From the NCBI GenBank assembly GCA_947493215.1, contig CANLQE010000002.1, positions 62,001 to 126,000 of the forward strand: a DNA stretch of 64,000 bases, given 5' to 3'. Made by a program: the position numbers and the translations under genes. A model generated the notes under the pieces. The model did not search any database. It saw nothing but the letters and a program-made list of their open reading frames with translations, and was not told the origin of the DNA. This DNA is from an uncultured Sphingomonadaceae bacterium. Its GTDB lineage: Bacteria; Pseudomonadota; Alphaproteobacteria; Sphingomonadales; Sphingomonadaceae. Positions 51,026 to 59,061 of the stretch are shown in pieces. Numbering within the stretch: position 1 is the stretch's first letter; each line of letters begins with the position of its first letter.

Positions 51026-52642
51026 ATGACCACCCATCGCTTTAGACCGTTAGCCGCCTTTATTGCCCTGCCCGTCGCTACCTTTTACGGCGGATCAGCT
51101 TCGGCGGCCACAGACGACGAAACAGCAACGGACCAGGTCCGTCCCGCTCCCCCATTAACCGCTGCCGAAGCCGAAGCAGAGTCTGCCCGGATCCTCGCCC
51201 GACTGAAGGCGGTACAGTCGCCCGTCGTTAAGCGAGCGGCGAAAGCTGAAAAAACACCAGTCACGCTGGTCGTTGCGCCCATCGAACAGCCTTCGGTCAA
51301 TCCGCGTCTTGCCATCGAAGCGCCAGCCGAAATCGCGCGGGCCAAAAATCCGCCAGTAAAACAGCCACCGGCAATGCAGGTATCAGCCAAAAAACCCGCG
51401 GCAAAAGTCACGGCTCAAGAAACGACCAATATCACCGCCGCTTTGCAGGCGATTCAATCCGAACTGTCGGAACAGAAACAGCTGATCGCCAGCCAAAATG
51501 CGCTGATCCAGTCGCAAAATGACAAGATCAAGCAGTTGGAATTGCACAATCAACTGGTGCGCGCCGCTGCGCCGGTTGAAACCCCTTTTGCCTTGTCGCA
51601 AATGCGCGCCGCCGGCATTCAGCCCAGTCAGGTCGAAACCGCCTCGGTGCAAATCGGTACAACACCGGATGACGAGCTGACCATGCCGGAAGGCCCGGTC
51701 GGTGAAGCTCCGCCAGCGGCCAATAACATCGAACAAAAGGTCGAGGCCGTGCCCGAGGGGCAAGGCGTGCTTACCCCCCGCGGACAGTTCGTGCTCGATC
51801 CATCGATCGAATATACAAGATCGTCGACAAACAGGTTGGTCTTTCGCGGAATTGAGCTGATTCCCGGCATCCAAATTGGCGCAATTGAAGCCAGTGACGC
51901 GGATCGCGATACCATTATCGGCACATTTGCGATGCGCTATGGCCTGACCAACCGCCTCGAGATTGAAGGCCGCGTTCCTCTACTTTATCGCAAAGACCGG
52001 ATTCAGGTCGTCCAGCAACGCGAAGAACAGATTACCCGAGAAGTCGGGCTGGAAGAAACCGACATAGGCGATGCTGAAATTTCTCTACGCTATCAGCTCA
52101 ATCGGCCTAAGCCGCAGAGCCCGATCTGGGTTGCTGGCCTGCGCGTCAAAACCGATACCGGCAGCAGTCCCTTTGAAATTCCGTTCGACGAATTTGGTGT
52201 TGCAACCGGCCTTGCCACAGGTTCCGGCTTTTGGGGCATTCAGCCTAGCATCAGTTTTCTGCTGCCCTCTGATCCTGTTGTAATCTATGGCGGGACTGGA
52301 TATCTGTGGAATATCGAACGCAATATCGACAGAGTCGTCGGCGATGTCCCCGTCGGCAAAGTCGATCCCGGCGATGCGATTAACGCCAGTGTCGGTTTTG
52401 GCTTTGCTCTCAACCCGCGCTTTTCTTTTTCGCTGGGCTATCGCCACAATTACATATTCTCTACAAAGACCGAGCTGGGCGACACGGTTCAGGAAAGCAA
52501 TGACATTCAAGTCGGATCGCTGAACTTTGGCATGTCCTATCGGTTGAGCGAGAGACAATCGCTGAACCTCGGTTTCCAATTTGGCGTGACCGAAGATGCC
52601 CCCGATGTCAGCATCGTTGCGCGGATTCCGTTCCGGTTCTAG
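51026..52642 (+). CDS. Outer-membrane beta-barrel protein with coiled coil, FapF-like
   Basis: A 538-residue protein. Signal peptide (residues 1-27), a long Ala/Lys/Pro-rich segment, a coiled coil at about 140-175 (LSEQKQLIASQNALIQSQND), a linker, and a C-terminal beta-barrel from about 245 ending in Phe (IVARIPFRF), as outer-membrane proteins do. The barrel begins with GVLTPRGQFVLDPSIEYTRS and includes MRYGLTNRLEIEGRVPLLYR. From memory this matches Pseudomonas FapF, the trimeric exporter of functional amyloid, in domain order and in these signatures. A related transporter of the same barrel family remains possible. Confidence 0.75.
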   Translation: MTTHRFRPLAAFIALPVATFYGGSASAATDDETATDQVRPAPPLTAAEAEAESARILARLKAVQSPVVKRAAKAEKTPVTLVVAPIEQPSVNPRLAIEAPAEIARAKNPPVKQPPAMQVSAKKPAAKVTAQETTNITAALQAIQSELSEQKQLIASQNALIQSQNDKIKQLELHNQLVRAAAPVETPFALSQMRAAGIQPSQVETASVQIGTTPDDELTMPEGPVGEAPPAANNIEQKVEAVPEGQGVLTPRGQFVLDPSIEYTRSSTNRLVFRGIELIPGIQIGAIEASDADRDTIIGTFAMRYGLTNRLEIEGRVPLLYRKDRIQVVQQREEQITREVGLEETDIGDAEISLRYQLNRPKPQSPIWVAGLRVKTDTGSSPFEIPFDEFGVATGLATGSGFWGIQPSISFLLPSDPVVIYGGTGYLWNIERNIDRVVGDVPVGKVDPGDAINASVGFGFALNPRFSFSLGYRHNYIFSTKTELGDTVQESNDIQVGSLNFGMSYRLSERQSLNLGFQFGVTEDAPDVSIVARIPFRF

Positions 52643-52866
52643 ATTGCCATAGATCAGATCGCTGCGAAGTTTACAAAGCGTACAAGACCCTTTTGGGTGT
52701 TTTCGGACCAGAGTTTTTTGTTTCAAAGCTCACGGATATCACGCCCATGTGTGCGGCGAACTATACGCGCATGATAGCCCTGTCCAAAGTTCATAAAGGA
52801 CCAGATGTAGGAAAATATTTTTGGAAAGTGGCGCAATCCAGATAATCCCCAAGCGACGTAAGCGCC
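52643..52866. other. Intergenic DNA after the FapF-like gene
   Basis: The first half of the 466-base gap before the HAD gene. The only structure noticed is a weak hairpin ACCC-TTTT-GGGT at 52687-52698 followed by GTTTT, a possible poor intrinsic terminator. No gene is evident. Confidence 0.35.
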
Positions 52867-52901
52867 GGCAAGTTTTTTCCGGTCGGTGGCAAGTTTTTGC
52901 C
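52867..52901 (+). promoter_or_regulatory. Twin upstream activator-type palindromes
   Basis: Two copies of GGCAAGTTTTTxCC, at 52867-52880 and 52888-52901. The second is a perfect inverted repeat (GGCAA-GTTT-TTGCC), the first imperfect. They are 21 bases apart, two helical turns, and lie about 110-150 bases before the start site predicted from the sigma-54 promoter. This spacing is that of enhancer sites for sigma-54 activators. The activator is not in the window. Confidence 0.6.
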
Positions 52902-52986
52902 GATACCTTAATTCCGCAAACAATTTCTGTTCAAGCGGAGGCCGCAAAAGCACCTGAATTTGGAACTATGTGGCCCTGTGACCAAA

Positions 52987-53003
52987 TTGGCACGCGCTTT
53001 GCT
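52987..53003 (+). promoter_or_regulatory. Sigma-54 (-24/-12) promoter
   Basis: TTGGCACGCGCTTTGCT agrees with the TGGCAC-N5-TTGC consensus, with the GG (52989-52990) and GC (53001-53002) exactly ten bases apart. Transcription would start near 53014, giving a leader of about 95 bases before the HAD gene at 53109. Twin palindromes upstream support it. Confidence 0.8.
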
Positions 53004-53108
53004 CCTTCTTGTTTGAGATAGCCAAATATAGCGTCTGCCTCGTGGTCCAAAAGCCACAAGGCCGGTCCGCTACTATTCGGCTACATCTGCAAAAGAGGAC
53101 CGAAAAAC

Positions 53109-55514
53109 ATGAAAACATCCGTTGCTGCCTGGGAAATTGATACGCTGCTTGACCATATCGATGAAGATATCGAAATATTGTCGCTGGACTGTTTCGACAC
53201 GCTGATCTGGCGCAATGTCAATATGCCAGTCGATGTTTTCCATGACCTGGACATACCCCATTGCAGCATGGAGTTGCGCGTTCTGGCGGAAAAACGGGCG
53301 CGCAAAGCGTTGATCCTCGACACAGAAAAGGATGATGTCACGATTGATGGGATTTATGGCAAGATGTTTCGTCAGGCTGACGAAGCTCGTGTTGCCGCAT
53401 GCGTCGAGCAAGAGCTTGTGGCCGAAGCCCGCCACTGCTTTGCCTTTCAGCCCGTTGTTAACTTGATTGAACGGGCCAAAGACAAGGGGCTGCAAGTTAT
53501 CATCGTGTCCGATACCTATCTATCCGAGCCATTGCTGCGCCGATTGATATCTGATGCGGCCGGCGCTGATGTGGCCGAAAAAATCGATCAGATTTTTTGT
53601 TCCTGCGAATATGGTAGGGGCAAAGCAGCCGGACTGTTTACGCCTGTCCTCGCCAATCTTGGTGTTTCGCCGAGCAAAATTCTCCATCTCGGCGATAATC
53701 GGCAAGCCGATTTCATCGCGCCGCAAAAGCTCGGGATAAACGGGGTGCATTTCGAGCAATTTGACGAAGAAGCCGAGGAACGTTTGCGACTGGAAGCGGT
53801 GGCTGCGACGATCGTGGATAGGGATGTACGCAAGAAAACACCATGCTTGCAGCCCCATCGCGCGCAAATTTCACTGCGTAAGGATGAGGACGCGACGTTC
53901 CAATTGGGCCATGATGTTCTCGGGCCAATATTTCAGGGCTTTTCAAAGTGGATAGCCGAAGAATCCGATGCGATCGAAGCGAGCACGGGCAAGAAACCGA
54001 AACTGCTTTTCCTGCTGCGTGATGGCTATTTGCCAGCCAAGGCGTTCGAGATAGCCTATCCGGCATATCGCGATCAGGTTCGGATGGTGGAACTGAGCCG
54101 GTTCACTTCCAATGCGGCCAGCCTGACAGACAAGGATGCCATCCAGTCCTTTTTAACAGCGGAAGCGACGGCCAACAAAAAAGATGCTTATTCAAGCCAG
54201 CGCCAAGCGGCCTATTGCCGCCAACTGCTGTTCCTGAAAGATGAAATACCCAAACTTGCTGGAATCAAGAGTCCAGAAGCCTTTGTCCGTGAAATTTTAA
54301 AACCGAAAAACGTCAAGAAAATCATCGAACGGTCGAAAAAGTGTAGAGTCGGAATGATAGCGCATCTGCGCGCTAATGATGTTGCAGATGGTGAGTCCGT
54401 GGTCTTTGTTGATCTGGGTTACAATGGTTCTGTTCAAAATCTGATCGAACCGGTGCTCAATGCAGAAATGGGTCTGAAAATATCCGGGCGCTATCTGCTG
54501 CTTCGCGAGATCATGATCACCGATCTCGACAAAAAAGGCCTCCTTGATAAGCGCCATTATGACAATAGCGCGCTCAATGCTTTGTGCGAATCCATCGCAG
54601 TGATGGAGCAGCTATCGACCCAATCCAATGGTTCTGTGCTGGGCTATGACAAAACCGGGCAGCCAATACGCGATACCGCGGATATCAAAGGTAAGCAAAG
54701 CGAAGAGCGGGACCATGCCCAAGCGGCCTGCCTGACATATATGACGGAGCTGGGGTCTGGCTGGCTAACCGCGCCGCGTTCTTTGGACAGTGATTGTACC
54801 CGCGAAATGGTCATCGCCGTACTTTCCCGTCTGCTATTCCTGCCGGTTGATCGGGAAGTCGAGATTTTCGAAAATTTCCATCATGACGTAAATCTTGGTA
54901 CGAAAGACATGCTCAAATTTGTTGATACCGAGACGGCCGAGCGCGGTATCCGGCGTCGTGGGCTATTTTATATCAAGAATATTACCCGCATCTATTTGCC
55001 GGGAGAATTGAAACAGCGCGGAATGGAAGCGCTGTTGCCGTTATTTGCCGGCAATCGCTTTGCGCTCGATCTGCGTCAAAAGGACTTCCAGAGCGGTGGC
55101 ATAACAATCCCTGTCATGCTCGCTGATGATAAGGAAAATGTGCAGATCGACATTCAAGCCTACCCAACGAGCGATGGCTATTATCAAGCCTTGATCCCGG
55201 CCGGCACCGGGCAGTTTAACATCGCCATCATGCTAGGCCAGATTTGTGATTGGCTGCAAGTGGAAGAGGTCAATTTTCTGGAGGTTGAAAATTCCATGAA
55301 AAAGAAAATCGATAATGATGCGATTGATGCGCAACCGATTTTTGAAGCTATGACCGAAAATACGCCGGGCCTTTATCGCTGTGCGCGAGAAGACGCCTTC
55401 ATGTTCATTCCGCCGCCTGCCATTGCAACCAGCGAAACGCTGATGCTGAACTTTGTCTTTCGTCCAACGGTGCTTAGCAAGTCTGCTCAAGCTAATATTA
55501 AAAAGGTTGCCTAG
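53109..55514 (+). CDS. HAD-superfamily predicted hydrolase (COG5610-like), multidomain
   Basis: An 801-residue cytoplasmic protein. The N-terminal HAD domain (20-230) has motif I LSLDCFDTLIWR, motif II QVIIVSDTYLSE and motif IV ILHLGDNRQADFIA; the +2 position after the nucleophile Asp is Phe, not Asp, so ordinary phosphatase chemistry is doubtful. A second part (about 255-560: LLFLLRDGYLPAKAFE, ESVVFVDLGYNGSVQN, AALNALCESIAVMEQL-like) recurs in COG5610 proteins. The last 200 residues are unassigned. Such proteins occur in polysaccharide clusters. Expressed from the sigma-54 promoter with the next gene (two-base gap). Confidence 0.82.
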   Translation: MKTSVAAWEIDTLLDHIDEDIEILSLDCFDTLIWRNVNMPVDVFHDLDIPHCSMELRVLAEKRARKALILDTEKDDVTIDGIYGKMFRQADEARVAACVEQELVAEARHCFAFQPVVNLIERAKDKGLQVIIVSDTYLSEPLLRRLISDAAGADVAEKIDQIFCSCEYGRGKAAGLFTPVLANLGVSPSKILHLGDNRQADFIAPQKLGINGVHFEQFDEEAEERLRLEAVAATIVDRDVRKKTPCLQPHRAQISLRKDEDATFQLGHDVLGPIFQGFSKWIAEESDAIEASTGKKPKLLFLLRDGYLPAKAFEIAYPAYRDQVRMVELSRFTSNAASLTDKDAIQSFLTAEATANKKDAYSSQRQAAYCRQLLFLKDEIPKLAGIKSPEAFVREILKPKNVKKIIERSKKCRVGMIAHLRANDVADGESVVFVDLGYNGSVQNLIEPVLNAEMGLKISGRYLLLREIMITDLDKKGLLDKRHYDNSALNALCESIAVMEQLSTQSNGSVLGYDKTGQPIRDTADIKGKQSEERDHAQAACLTYMTELGSGWLTAPRSLDSDCTREMVIAVLSRLLFLPVDREVEIFENFHHDVNLGTKDMLKFVDTETAERGIRRRGLFYIKNITRIYLPGELKQRGMEALLPLFAGNRFALDLRQKDFQSGGITIPVMLADDKENVQIDIQAYPTSDGYYQALIPAGTGQFNIAIMLGQICDWLQVEEVNFLEVENSMKKKIDNDAIDAQPIFEAMTENTPGLYRCAREDAFMFIPPPAIATSETLMLNFVFRPTVLSKSAQANIKKVA

Positions 55515-55516
55515 AC

Positions 55517-56329
55517 ATGACTTTACTTATTCATTCCATGTCCGAGTTTTCCGACATCATCATTAGTGCGATGAGCCTTGCCAATGTTTCGCAAATCGCT
55601 GAAATTGGCGCGGAATATGGCGGTATGACGAGCATCCTTGCCGATCATGCAGAGAGCAATGATGGTCATCTATTCAGCATCGACCCTGGTCCCAAGCCTG
55701 AATTTCTTGATTGGGTGGTTGCCCATAAAAGCGTCACGCATATCGCAAAGCCAAGCCTAGGCGCATTTTCACAACTTAAGAATATTGACCTCTGGATGGT
55801 CGACGGCGACCATAATTGGTTTACAGTTTATCACGAGCTAAAGGCCATTGAGGCTGCGTGCAAGCGCGACAAAAAGCCGCTATTTGCTATTTTGCATGAT
55901 GTTTGCTGGCCCGCAGGGCAGCGTGATATGTACTATGCACCCGATGCCATCCCGAAAGAATATCGCCACGAATATTGCATGGATAGCGGAGCGAAACCGG
56001 GACAGTCTGGGCTGCTGCGGCAACAGGGTATGCGCGGTATGGGGCATTTTGGCTGGGCCTTACATGAGGGCGGCGAACGCAATGGCGTAAAATGCGCCGT
56101 TGTCGACTTTATCAACGAAGCAGAAGCGACCGGACATCAGCTGGCTTATGCAGAAATTCCGGCTGTTTTTGGGCTCGGCATCCTATTTGATGCGACAGCA
56201 CCCTGGGCTGGCGCGCTTGGCGATCTGCTGATCCCATTTCACGATAACCCTCTTATAGCGAAACTGGAGCAAAACCGGCTTGCCAATTACCTGACAGTTC
56301 TGGATTGGCAGGATGGCGTCCTGGGTTAA
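55517..56329 (+). CDS. Class I SAM-dependent methyltransferase-like protein
   Basis: A 270-residue protein with the Rossmann-type start IAEIGAEYGGMTSILADHA (motif I), the acidic end of strand 2 (LFSIDPGPKPEF), LWMVDGDHNWFTVYHELKAIE, and FAILHDVCWPAGQRDMYYAP. This is the pattern of methyltransferases related to cephalosporin hydroxylase/rhamnosyl O-methyltransferase. Target unknown; sugars are likely given relatives. It is the second gene of the sigma-54 unit, starting two bases after the HAD gene stop, and is followed by a 12-base inverted repeat. Confidence 0.85.
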   Translation: MTLLIHSMSEFSDIIISAMSLANVSQIAEIGAEYGGMTSILADHAESNDGHLFSIDPGPKPEFLDWVVAHKSVTHIAKPSLGAFSQLKNIDLWMVDGDHNWFTVYHELKAIEAACKRDKKPLFAILHDVCWPAGQRDMYYAPDAIPKEYRHEYCMDSGAKPGQSGLLRQQGMRGMGHFGWALHEGGERNGVKCAVVDFINEAEATGHQLAYAEIPAVFGLGILFDATAPWAGALGDLLIPFHDNPLIAKLEQNRLANYLTVLDWQDGVLG

Positions 56330-56360
56330 AGGCTGGGATCAGACGTCGACTGCCTTCATG

Positions 56361-56395
56361 CAATTTGTCACGTGGTCTCGGGGCGTGACAAATTG
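56361..56395. promoter_or_regulatory. Perfect 12-base inverted repeat
   Basis: CAATTTGTCACG at 56361-56372 and CGTGACAAATTG at 56384-56395, separated by 11 bases. It lies 31 bases after the methyltransferase stop and 63 before the winged-helix gene. There is no T-run, so it is not a standard terminator; an operator for the following MarR-like regulator or an mRNA-stabilising hairpin both fit. Confidence 0.65.
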
Positions 56396-56457
56396 GCTTG
56401 TTGCGGCCAAGCTCCTCGCGTTAATCAAATGATCAAAACATCTTGGGGGAGAACGTA

Positions 56458-56862
56458 TTGAACATTGGAAGAGAACTAGAAGATCGCTCCGACGAAGTAG
56501 ACTCAAGCCATTCCGATGGTGTGCATTTAAACTTTGCGATGCATATCGCTGATCAGAACAGATTACGGTCTGAATATTTCAAAGATTTGGTTTTTGGCGA
56601 CCCCGTTTGGGACATATTGCTCGACATTTATGTATCAGAAGAAATGGATCGACCAACGACAGTTAAAGCCATTTCAAACCGCCAGGACAAATCGCGTTCT
56701 TTGTGTCTCAGATGTATAGATTATCTTCTGGAGCGAGAAGCCATTTTTGAAAACCGCAATCAATATACGATGCACAAATTCAGTTTTCTTGCCAGCGATA
56801 AGACAAAGCAACAAATTGCAGCCTGGCTGAATAACTGTCTAACCAAGGCGCCGCAAATCTAA
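56458..56862 (+). CDS. MarR-like winged-helix protein
   Basis: A 134-residue protein. The C-terminal two thirds form a winged helix: DPVWDILLDIYVSEEMDRPTTVKAISNRQDKSRSLCLRCIDYLLEREAIFENRN, close to sphingomonad MarR-type regulators. The N-terminal 30 residues are polar. I chose TTG 56458 because GGGGGAG lies seven bases before it; TTG 56443 is further and overlaps that site. The perfect inverted repeat upstream could be its own operator. Targets unknown. Confidence 0.82.
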   Translation: MNIGRELEDRSDEVDSSHSDGVHLNFAMHIADQNRLRSEYFKDLVFGDPVWDILLDIYVSEEMDRPTTVKAISNRQDKSRSLCLRCIDYLLEREAIFENRNQYTMHKFSFLASDKTKQQIAAWLNNCLTKAPQI

Positions 56863-56913
56863 TCTTTGAGACCGACGCGTCATAGGGTCGCCCGTCTTTA
56901 TGCGAGACCCACT

Positions 56914-57666
56914 CTACGTCCGGACCAGATCCATACTGATGGCTTTCACAGATGCCGATGTCCGGTCATGGGCATCCAACTTTGCAAATGCTCTGCGCAT
57001 ATAACTGTCTATCGAGCTTTCGGATAAACTCAGAATAGTGCCAATTTCAGAGTTTGACTTTCCTTTGGCCGCCCATCCGATAATCTGCATTTCCCGTCTG
57101 GAGAGAGACTTGTCTATCCCATATAAATCAGGGGTGAGTTGGCAAAGGCGCAGATGTGACATTTGCGCGAAAACCCGAAATTGCGCTCCCGTTTTTTCAT
57201 CCATTAGCTCTTGATGTTTGGGCCCACCATAAGAAGCCAAACCATTGCGAGACTGAGGGCCGAAAAGCGGGAAAATCCAGCCTTCGTCAATTTCCACGCT
57301 ATTGGCATCCTGTTTCAAATCTTCAAATGATTGGGAACGGTTGGTCAAATTGGCGATATCGGTCCATCGAAATGCACCCACTTTTTGAAGGCTGTTCTTG
57401 GTGGTAATGTGACCTTGCTTCATCAGTCCTTCCATGACGAATTTCTGAAAGTCGGTATCTGAAATTCCAGCATATCTGATGATTGTATCTGGATGTGTCG
57501 GTTTTTTATGCGGCGGGGGACACGCATAAATGGTTGATCGAAAGCCATATTTTCGAGCAATTCGCAAAACATATTTCCAGAGCGCGGCTGGACTATCACA
57601 TTGATTTAGGCCGGTTATTTCATCTAAAGTCAATGTCAGTAACTCGCTGTAAATATTATCCAACAT
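56914..57666 (-). CDS. LuxR-family regulator with degenerate autoinducer-binding domain (LuxR solo)
   Basis: A 250-residue regulator. Residues 15-165 look like an autoinducer-binding domain (SPAALWKYVLRIARKYGFRSTIYACPPP, VGAFRWTDIANLTNRSQSFEDLK, IDEGWIFPLFGPQSRNGLASYGG), and residues 185-250 are a GerE helix-turn-helix (LSRREMQIIGWAAKGKSNSEIGTILSLSESSIDSYMRRAFAKL). The W-x3-Y and D-P residues that hold the homoserine lactone in TraR/LuxR are not evident. No LuxI synthase is in the window, so it is a solo. Confidence 0.88.
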   Translation of the reverse strand: MLDNIYSELLTLTLDEITGLNQCDSPAALWKYVLRIARKYGFRSTIYACPPPHKKPTHPDTIIRYAGISDTDFQKFVMEGLMKQGHITTKNSLQKVGAFRWTDIANLTNRSQSFEDLKQDANSVEIDEGWIFPLFGPQSRNGLASYGGPKHQELMDEKTGAQFRVFAQMSHLRLCQLTPDLYGIDKSLSRREMQIIGWAAKGKSNSEIGTILSLSESSIDSYMRRAFAKLDAHDRTSASVKAISMDLVRT

Positions 57667-57799
57667 ATCTGTGGAAGTCCTGCTGGTCTGCCACGTGATC
57701 GCGTTGCTTCGGCCGTTTTATTGACTCGGTGCAAATTTCCTCAACCTGAGCCATCAGCGCGAATAAAACGCTTCATATCATTACCTTACCGAGGTTTGC

Positions 57800-57827
57800 T
57801 TGACTGCATATTATAAAGCCTAGTCAA
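57800..57827. promoter_or_regulatory. Inverted repeat upstream of the LuxR-type gene
   Basis: TTGACT at 57800-57805 and AGTCAA at 57822-57827 with 16 bases between, in the gap between the 54-residue ORF and the LuxR-type gene, about 135 bases before the latter. It may be a binding site; weak on its own. Confidence 0.3.
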
Positions 57828-57838
57828 CTCCAAATTTA

Positions 57839-58003
57839 CTAAGCTAGCTCCTTGACCGAATAAACCCGGTGTAGGGTCTTTGGATTATAGCTTTCAATCG
57901 CATTCCATCGATAATGGGCTTCTGGTGACACATCCGTGATATGGCCCGGTCCATAGCGATTGAAAGACTTACCAGCCAGCCCAAATAACCAGTTTTTTCT
58001 CAT
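57839..58003 (-). CDS. Small 54-residue protein coupled to the DUF2235 gene
   Basis: Reads MRKNWLFGLAGKSFNRYGPG, continues through HITDVSPEAHYRWNAIESYN and ends LHRVYSVKELA. Basic and aromatic-rich, with no membrane helix. Its ATG is only two bases after the DUF2235 stop (TAACCATG), which points to coupled translation. Not a match to anything I know. It could be a partner or regulator of the hydrolase. Confidence 0.55.
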   Translation of the reverse strand: MRKNWLFGLAGKSFNRYGPGHITDVSPEAHYRWNAIESYNPKTLHRVYSVKELA

Positions 58004-58005
58004 GG

Positions 58006-58875
58006 TTAATCAGCCAGCGGATCGCTGTCGGTATATTGACTAATCGCGCCGTCATCGAACGACAGACCAACATGCATTGCTTCGTCGATCATCCACAATA
58101 GCGGTCCGTCCGAGAATTTCCGCAATTCGCGCACGCCGCCACCAATCGCCCCATGATTGCCGGCAAACCAACGCTCTTGCAGGACGTCTTGATCGGAGGG
58201 ATTATCAGGCTGCTGCATCAACGTCACATCAAAAACCTCGCGATTTTCATCAATCGCTATGGCATGACGGGCGTGCTTGATGTGCGAACCGATCTGCGTG
58301 TCATGAAATTCATATTTGCGGTCAAACCAGTTGTCTACTGGAATGACAGGGATGGTATCAGGAATGCCCAATGCGCCGACCGTGTCCCAAGAGCCCATGA
58401 AGTGAATGTGCGGTGGATCGTAATCCTCCAAAATAGAGTTGGTATTGCGGAAGGTAACGCATTCATCATGGTCTGGCATGATATCGCGATCACGATATAG
58501 GGCCATGGCGCGCGGTATGGCCCGCAGTTTATGGCGCTTCACGATGCCGCAACAACGAATAAGTCCAGCCGGACTTCGGATCGAATAAGCGCCGCGGCTG
58601 AAACCGAACAGATAGATTTCGTCGCCTTCTTCAAAGTTCAAACTCAAGAAACTATAGGCTTCCTCAATCTGTAGATTGAGACCATGCCCAAAGGCACCAC
58701 CTGCGATCCTATCGACTGGGTTTTTCATACCGATGCCGGGGTCGTAATATAACGTCTGGGTGATATTTTGTTTGTCCGAAGGCAAAAGGAATTGAGCGAT
58801 TCTTTGGACATTGGTGGGCCAATCGTTATCCAAGCTTTCCCAAGGACCATCGCAACATATTATCAGTCTTTTCAT
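58006..58875 (-). CDS. DUF2235 alpha/beta hydrolase (T6SS Tle1-like fold)
   Basis: A 289-residue protein. The start RLIICCDGPWESLDND is the DUF2235 hallmark, followed by YYDPGIGMKN, GGAFGHGLNLQIEEAYSFL and the nucleophile elbow YLFGFSRGAYSIR (GxSxG). The Asp is probably in FMGSWDTVGALG, and a His in the C-terminal WFAGNHGAIGGG. Family members include Tle1 phospholipase effectors, but there is no VgrG/Hcp context, no secretion signal and no immunity gene that I recognise, so a housekeeping lipase or phosphodiesterase role is as likely. ATG 58875 has GGAG upstream. Confidence 0.88.
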   Translation of the reverse strand: MKRLIICCDGPWESLDNDWPTNVQRIAQFLLPSDKQNITQTLYYDPGIGMKNPVDRIAGGAFGHGLNLQIEEAYSFLSLNFEEGDEIYLFGFSRGAYSIRSPAGLIRCCGIVKRHKLRAIPRAMALYRDRDIMPDHDECVTFRNTNSILEDYDPPHIHFMGSWDTVGALGIPDTIPVIPVDNWFDRKYEFHDTQIGSHIKHARHAIAIDENREVFDVTLMQQPDNPSDQDVLQERWFAGNHGAIGGGVRELRKFSDGPLLWMIDEAMHVGLSFDDGAISQYTDSDPLAD

Positions 58876-59061
58876 GTGGCAATTCTCCACGCAAAACTGT
58901 GGTCAAACGAATCGGGTTTTAAGAGAATCGCCTTAAACACCGGTACCGCTGGGGATGATGCATATTTTGGAACGATCAAAAGAAAGCACCACAAACCCCC
59001 TCTCTGGCCCGTGATGCTTTCAGTTTCAGACCGGCCGGATTGGCAACCAGTCCGTTCTCCC

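Noticed and set aside
52687-52702. Intrinsic terminator after the FapF-like gene
   Set aside because: Four-base stem and short T-run; too weak to list as a terminator.
56391-56408. Second sigma-54 promoter (TTGGCTTGTTGC)
   Set aside because: GG and GC are six rather than ten bases apart.
58006-58875. Type VI secretion effector with immunity gene
   Set aside because: No VgrG, PAAR, Hcp or recognisable immunity gene nearby; kept as a DUF2235 hydrolase.
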